Positions 63,153 to 64,000 of a DNA stretch of 64,000 nt are shown one piece after another (position 1 is the first letter of the stretch; every line of letters begins with the position of its first letter). Both the position numbers and the translations under genes were made by a program. The DNA lies in contig JAWXCI010000005.1 of the NCBI GenBank assembly GCA_034408895.1, positions 1 to 64,000 on the forward strand. The letters run 5' to 3'. Source of the stretch: UBA4660 sp034408895 (GTDB lineage: Bacteria > Bacteroidota > Bacteroidia > Flavobacteriales_D > Sanyastnellaceae). The notes below the pieces were generated by a model, which was not told the DNA's origin, made no database searches, and was given only the letters and a program-made list of their open reading frames with translations.

Positions 63153-63431
63153 GTGCGCAAAGTATCCAACAACATTTTGCGCATCATTGCAACTATACCA
63201 CATCCACAAATAAAAATTTCCATCTTCTCGTGGAACGATAAGTTTTTTATCGAACTGGAAATTGGCCAGTTCAAACAGACTTACAAAATTGCGCAGGAAC
63301 ATATTTCCGGACTCGAAGCCGTGAAGGCCATAATTACAGTGGACTTCATCAATAAGTGTATGTCGCGGTTTGTGGAAATGAGAAAAGACTTTTCCTGTTC
63401 AATGGATCAACTTCAAAAAACAAATTCATAA
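63153..63431 (+). CDS. Small conserved Bacteroidota protein of unknown function
   Basis: Up to 92 residues. The core 'KISIFSWNDKFFIELEIGQFKQTYKI' and 'VKAIITVDFINKCMSRFVEMRKDF' matches a small uncharacterised protein widespread in the phylum (pattern 'W..KFI.K.E.G..EQT.K......L....F......RF..M'). There is no signal or membrane segment. GTG 63153 or TTG 63177 is the start; no ATG is available. It lies 3 bp upstream of the OmpH-like gene and so is likely co-transcribed with it. On the other strand its first half is antisense to the extended DUF1853 frame, which is why I shortened that gene. Confidence 0.65.
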   Translation: MRKVSNNILRIIATIPHPQIKISIFSWNDKFFIELEIGQFKQTYKIAQEHISGLEAVKAIITVDFINKCMSRFVEMRKDFSCSMDQLQKTNS

Positions 63432-63434
63432 AAG

Positions 63435-64000
63435 ATGCTTTCAAAAATTTCGCTGGCGCTTTCAGTAGTGCTTTTGTGTTTGGTCATATTCCTCTTTGTA
63501 AAACTGGACAGGCTCACTCCCGAAGAAGCTAAAAAGGGAGAAAAAGAAATCCAGATGGAAATGCCCGCTAACTCGGCCTTTGGTGATAGCAACAACGTGC
63601 AGACTCCTGTTATCGCTTACATCAATGGAGATACTATAATGGCCCGCTACCAATTCTTCCTGGATAAAAAATCCGCTATTGAACTAAAGATGAAGTCGAG
63701 CGAAGGAAAACTAAAGGCACGAATGGCTGAGGCACAAAAAGAATACGAGGAACTAATGACTTATGCGCAAACGCAAGGCGAACTTTTGCAGCAGGATGAA
63801 GCAGCAACTATCCAAGACCGCATTATGGAACTGGAGTATGAAATGCAGGACATGCAGGCGAAAGAAGAGAGAAGCCTTTACGAACGGGAAGCAGAAACCA
63901 ACAAGGAATTGATGAAACGCATTCAGGATTTTCTAACCGGCTATACCCAAGAACACCACATTGACATGGTGCTCAACTACCAGCAATTGGCACAGGTTAT
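63435..64000 (+). CDS. OmpH/Skp-family periplasmic chaperone (partial)
   Basis: The frame opens at ATG 63435 and continues past the window end, with 188 codons visible. It starts with a signal-anchor ('LSVVLLCLVIFLFV'), then 'VIAYINGDTIMARYQFFLDKK', the family's short beta-strand entry. A long coiled coil with alternating acidic and basic residues follows ('KLKARMAEAQKEYEELMTYAQ', 'ERSLYEREAETNKELMKRIQ'), ending near 'EHHIDMVLNYQQLAQV', where the chain returns. Skp/OmpH trimers hold unfolded outer membrane proteins in the periplasm. Proximity to the TamB gene class is only thematic; they are 19 kb apart. Confidence 0.8.
   Translation, partial: MLSKISLALSVVLLCLVIFLFVKLDRLTPEEAKKGEKEIQMEMPANSAFGDSNNVQTPVIAYINGDTIMARYQFFLDKKSAIELKMKSSEGKLKARMAEAQKEYEELMTYAQTQGELLQQDEAATIQDRIMELEYEMQDMQAKEERSLYEREAETNKELMKRIQDFLTGYTQEHHIDMVLNYQQLAQV

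Overview
This 64 kb window looks like chromosomal DNA of a Bacteroidota (Bacteroidetes) bacterium, probably a marine or environmental Flavobacteriia, Sphingobacteriia or Chitinophagia relative. Several signals agree. Four giant surface proteins end in the gliding-motility-associated (CHU_C, type B) C-terminal domain, and two more carry type A T9SS sorting domains. A PorP/SprF-family protein sits directly beside one of the giant proteins. Several promoters match the Bacteroidota -7 box TAnnTTTG. Other genes typical of the phylum are DUF4199 next to a family 2 glycosyltransferase, YfhO, TamB, and Cys-Lys-Lys lipoproteins.

Layout. 1-946: end of a KaiC-like ATPase, then a stand-alone CheB-type methylesterase preceded by an AATC x11 microsatellite. 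1063-8937: a stretch bounded by two direct copies of the 5' end of doxX. It holds a DUF4349 gene, a truncated Cys-rich secreted protein gene, an AT-rich four-gene export operon (ABC, HlyD, TolC, CutA-like) and two decayed remnants. 8953-14925: DoxX and two tandem paralogous PKD/CHU_C surface proteins. 15079-18318: an Asp-box beta-propeller gene broken by two in-frame stops. 18369-27512 (minus strand): a collinear seven-gene run. It starts with two DUF1549-like lipoproteins, a DUF1501 Tat protein and two more lipoproteins, and ends with a CUB/CHU_C adhesin and its PorP partner. 27901-31660: clpB and tryptophan 2,3-dioxygenase. 31978-35824: a lipoprotein, a decayed secreted gene and a formate dehydrogenase alpha subunit without partners. 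36036-39653: a T9SS serine protease, a glycosyltransferase with DUF4199, and the SRP RNA gene. 39861-53522: TamB, lamin-tail protein, ComF, free-Met-R-sulfoxide reductase, Ig-like lipoprotein and an IgGFc-binding-like/CHU_C giant. 53966-64000: YfhO and other membrane proteins, a DCC oxidoreductase, an acyltransferase-like protein, a CDGSH fusion, an MFS transporter, DUF1853, a small conserved protein and a partial OmpH/Skp chaperone.

Much of the coding capacity serves protein export and the cell surface: T9SS cargo and the PorP/SprF partner, an ABC-HlyD-TolC conduit, TamB and Skp for the outer membrane, and SRP RNA for the inner membrane. The window also carries an unusual amount of small repeat DNA. 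At least twelve loci show degenerate tandem repeats of strict 7-bp period. They lie between genes and also inside the signal-peptide codons of several exported proteins. Two hairpin or MITE-like elements and two short palindromes occur as well. Five decayed or truncated genes show active gene loss.
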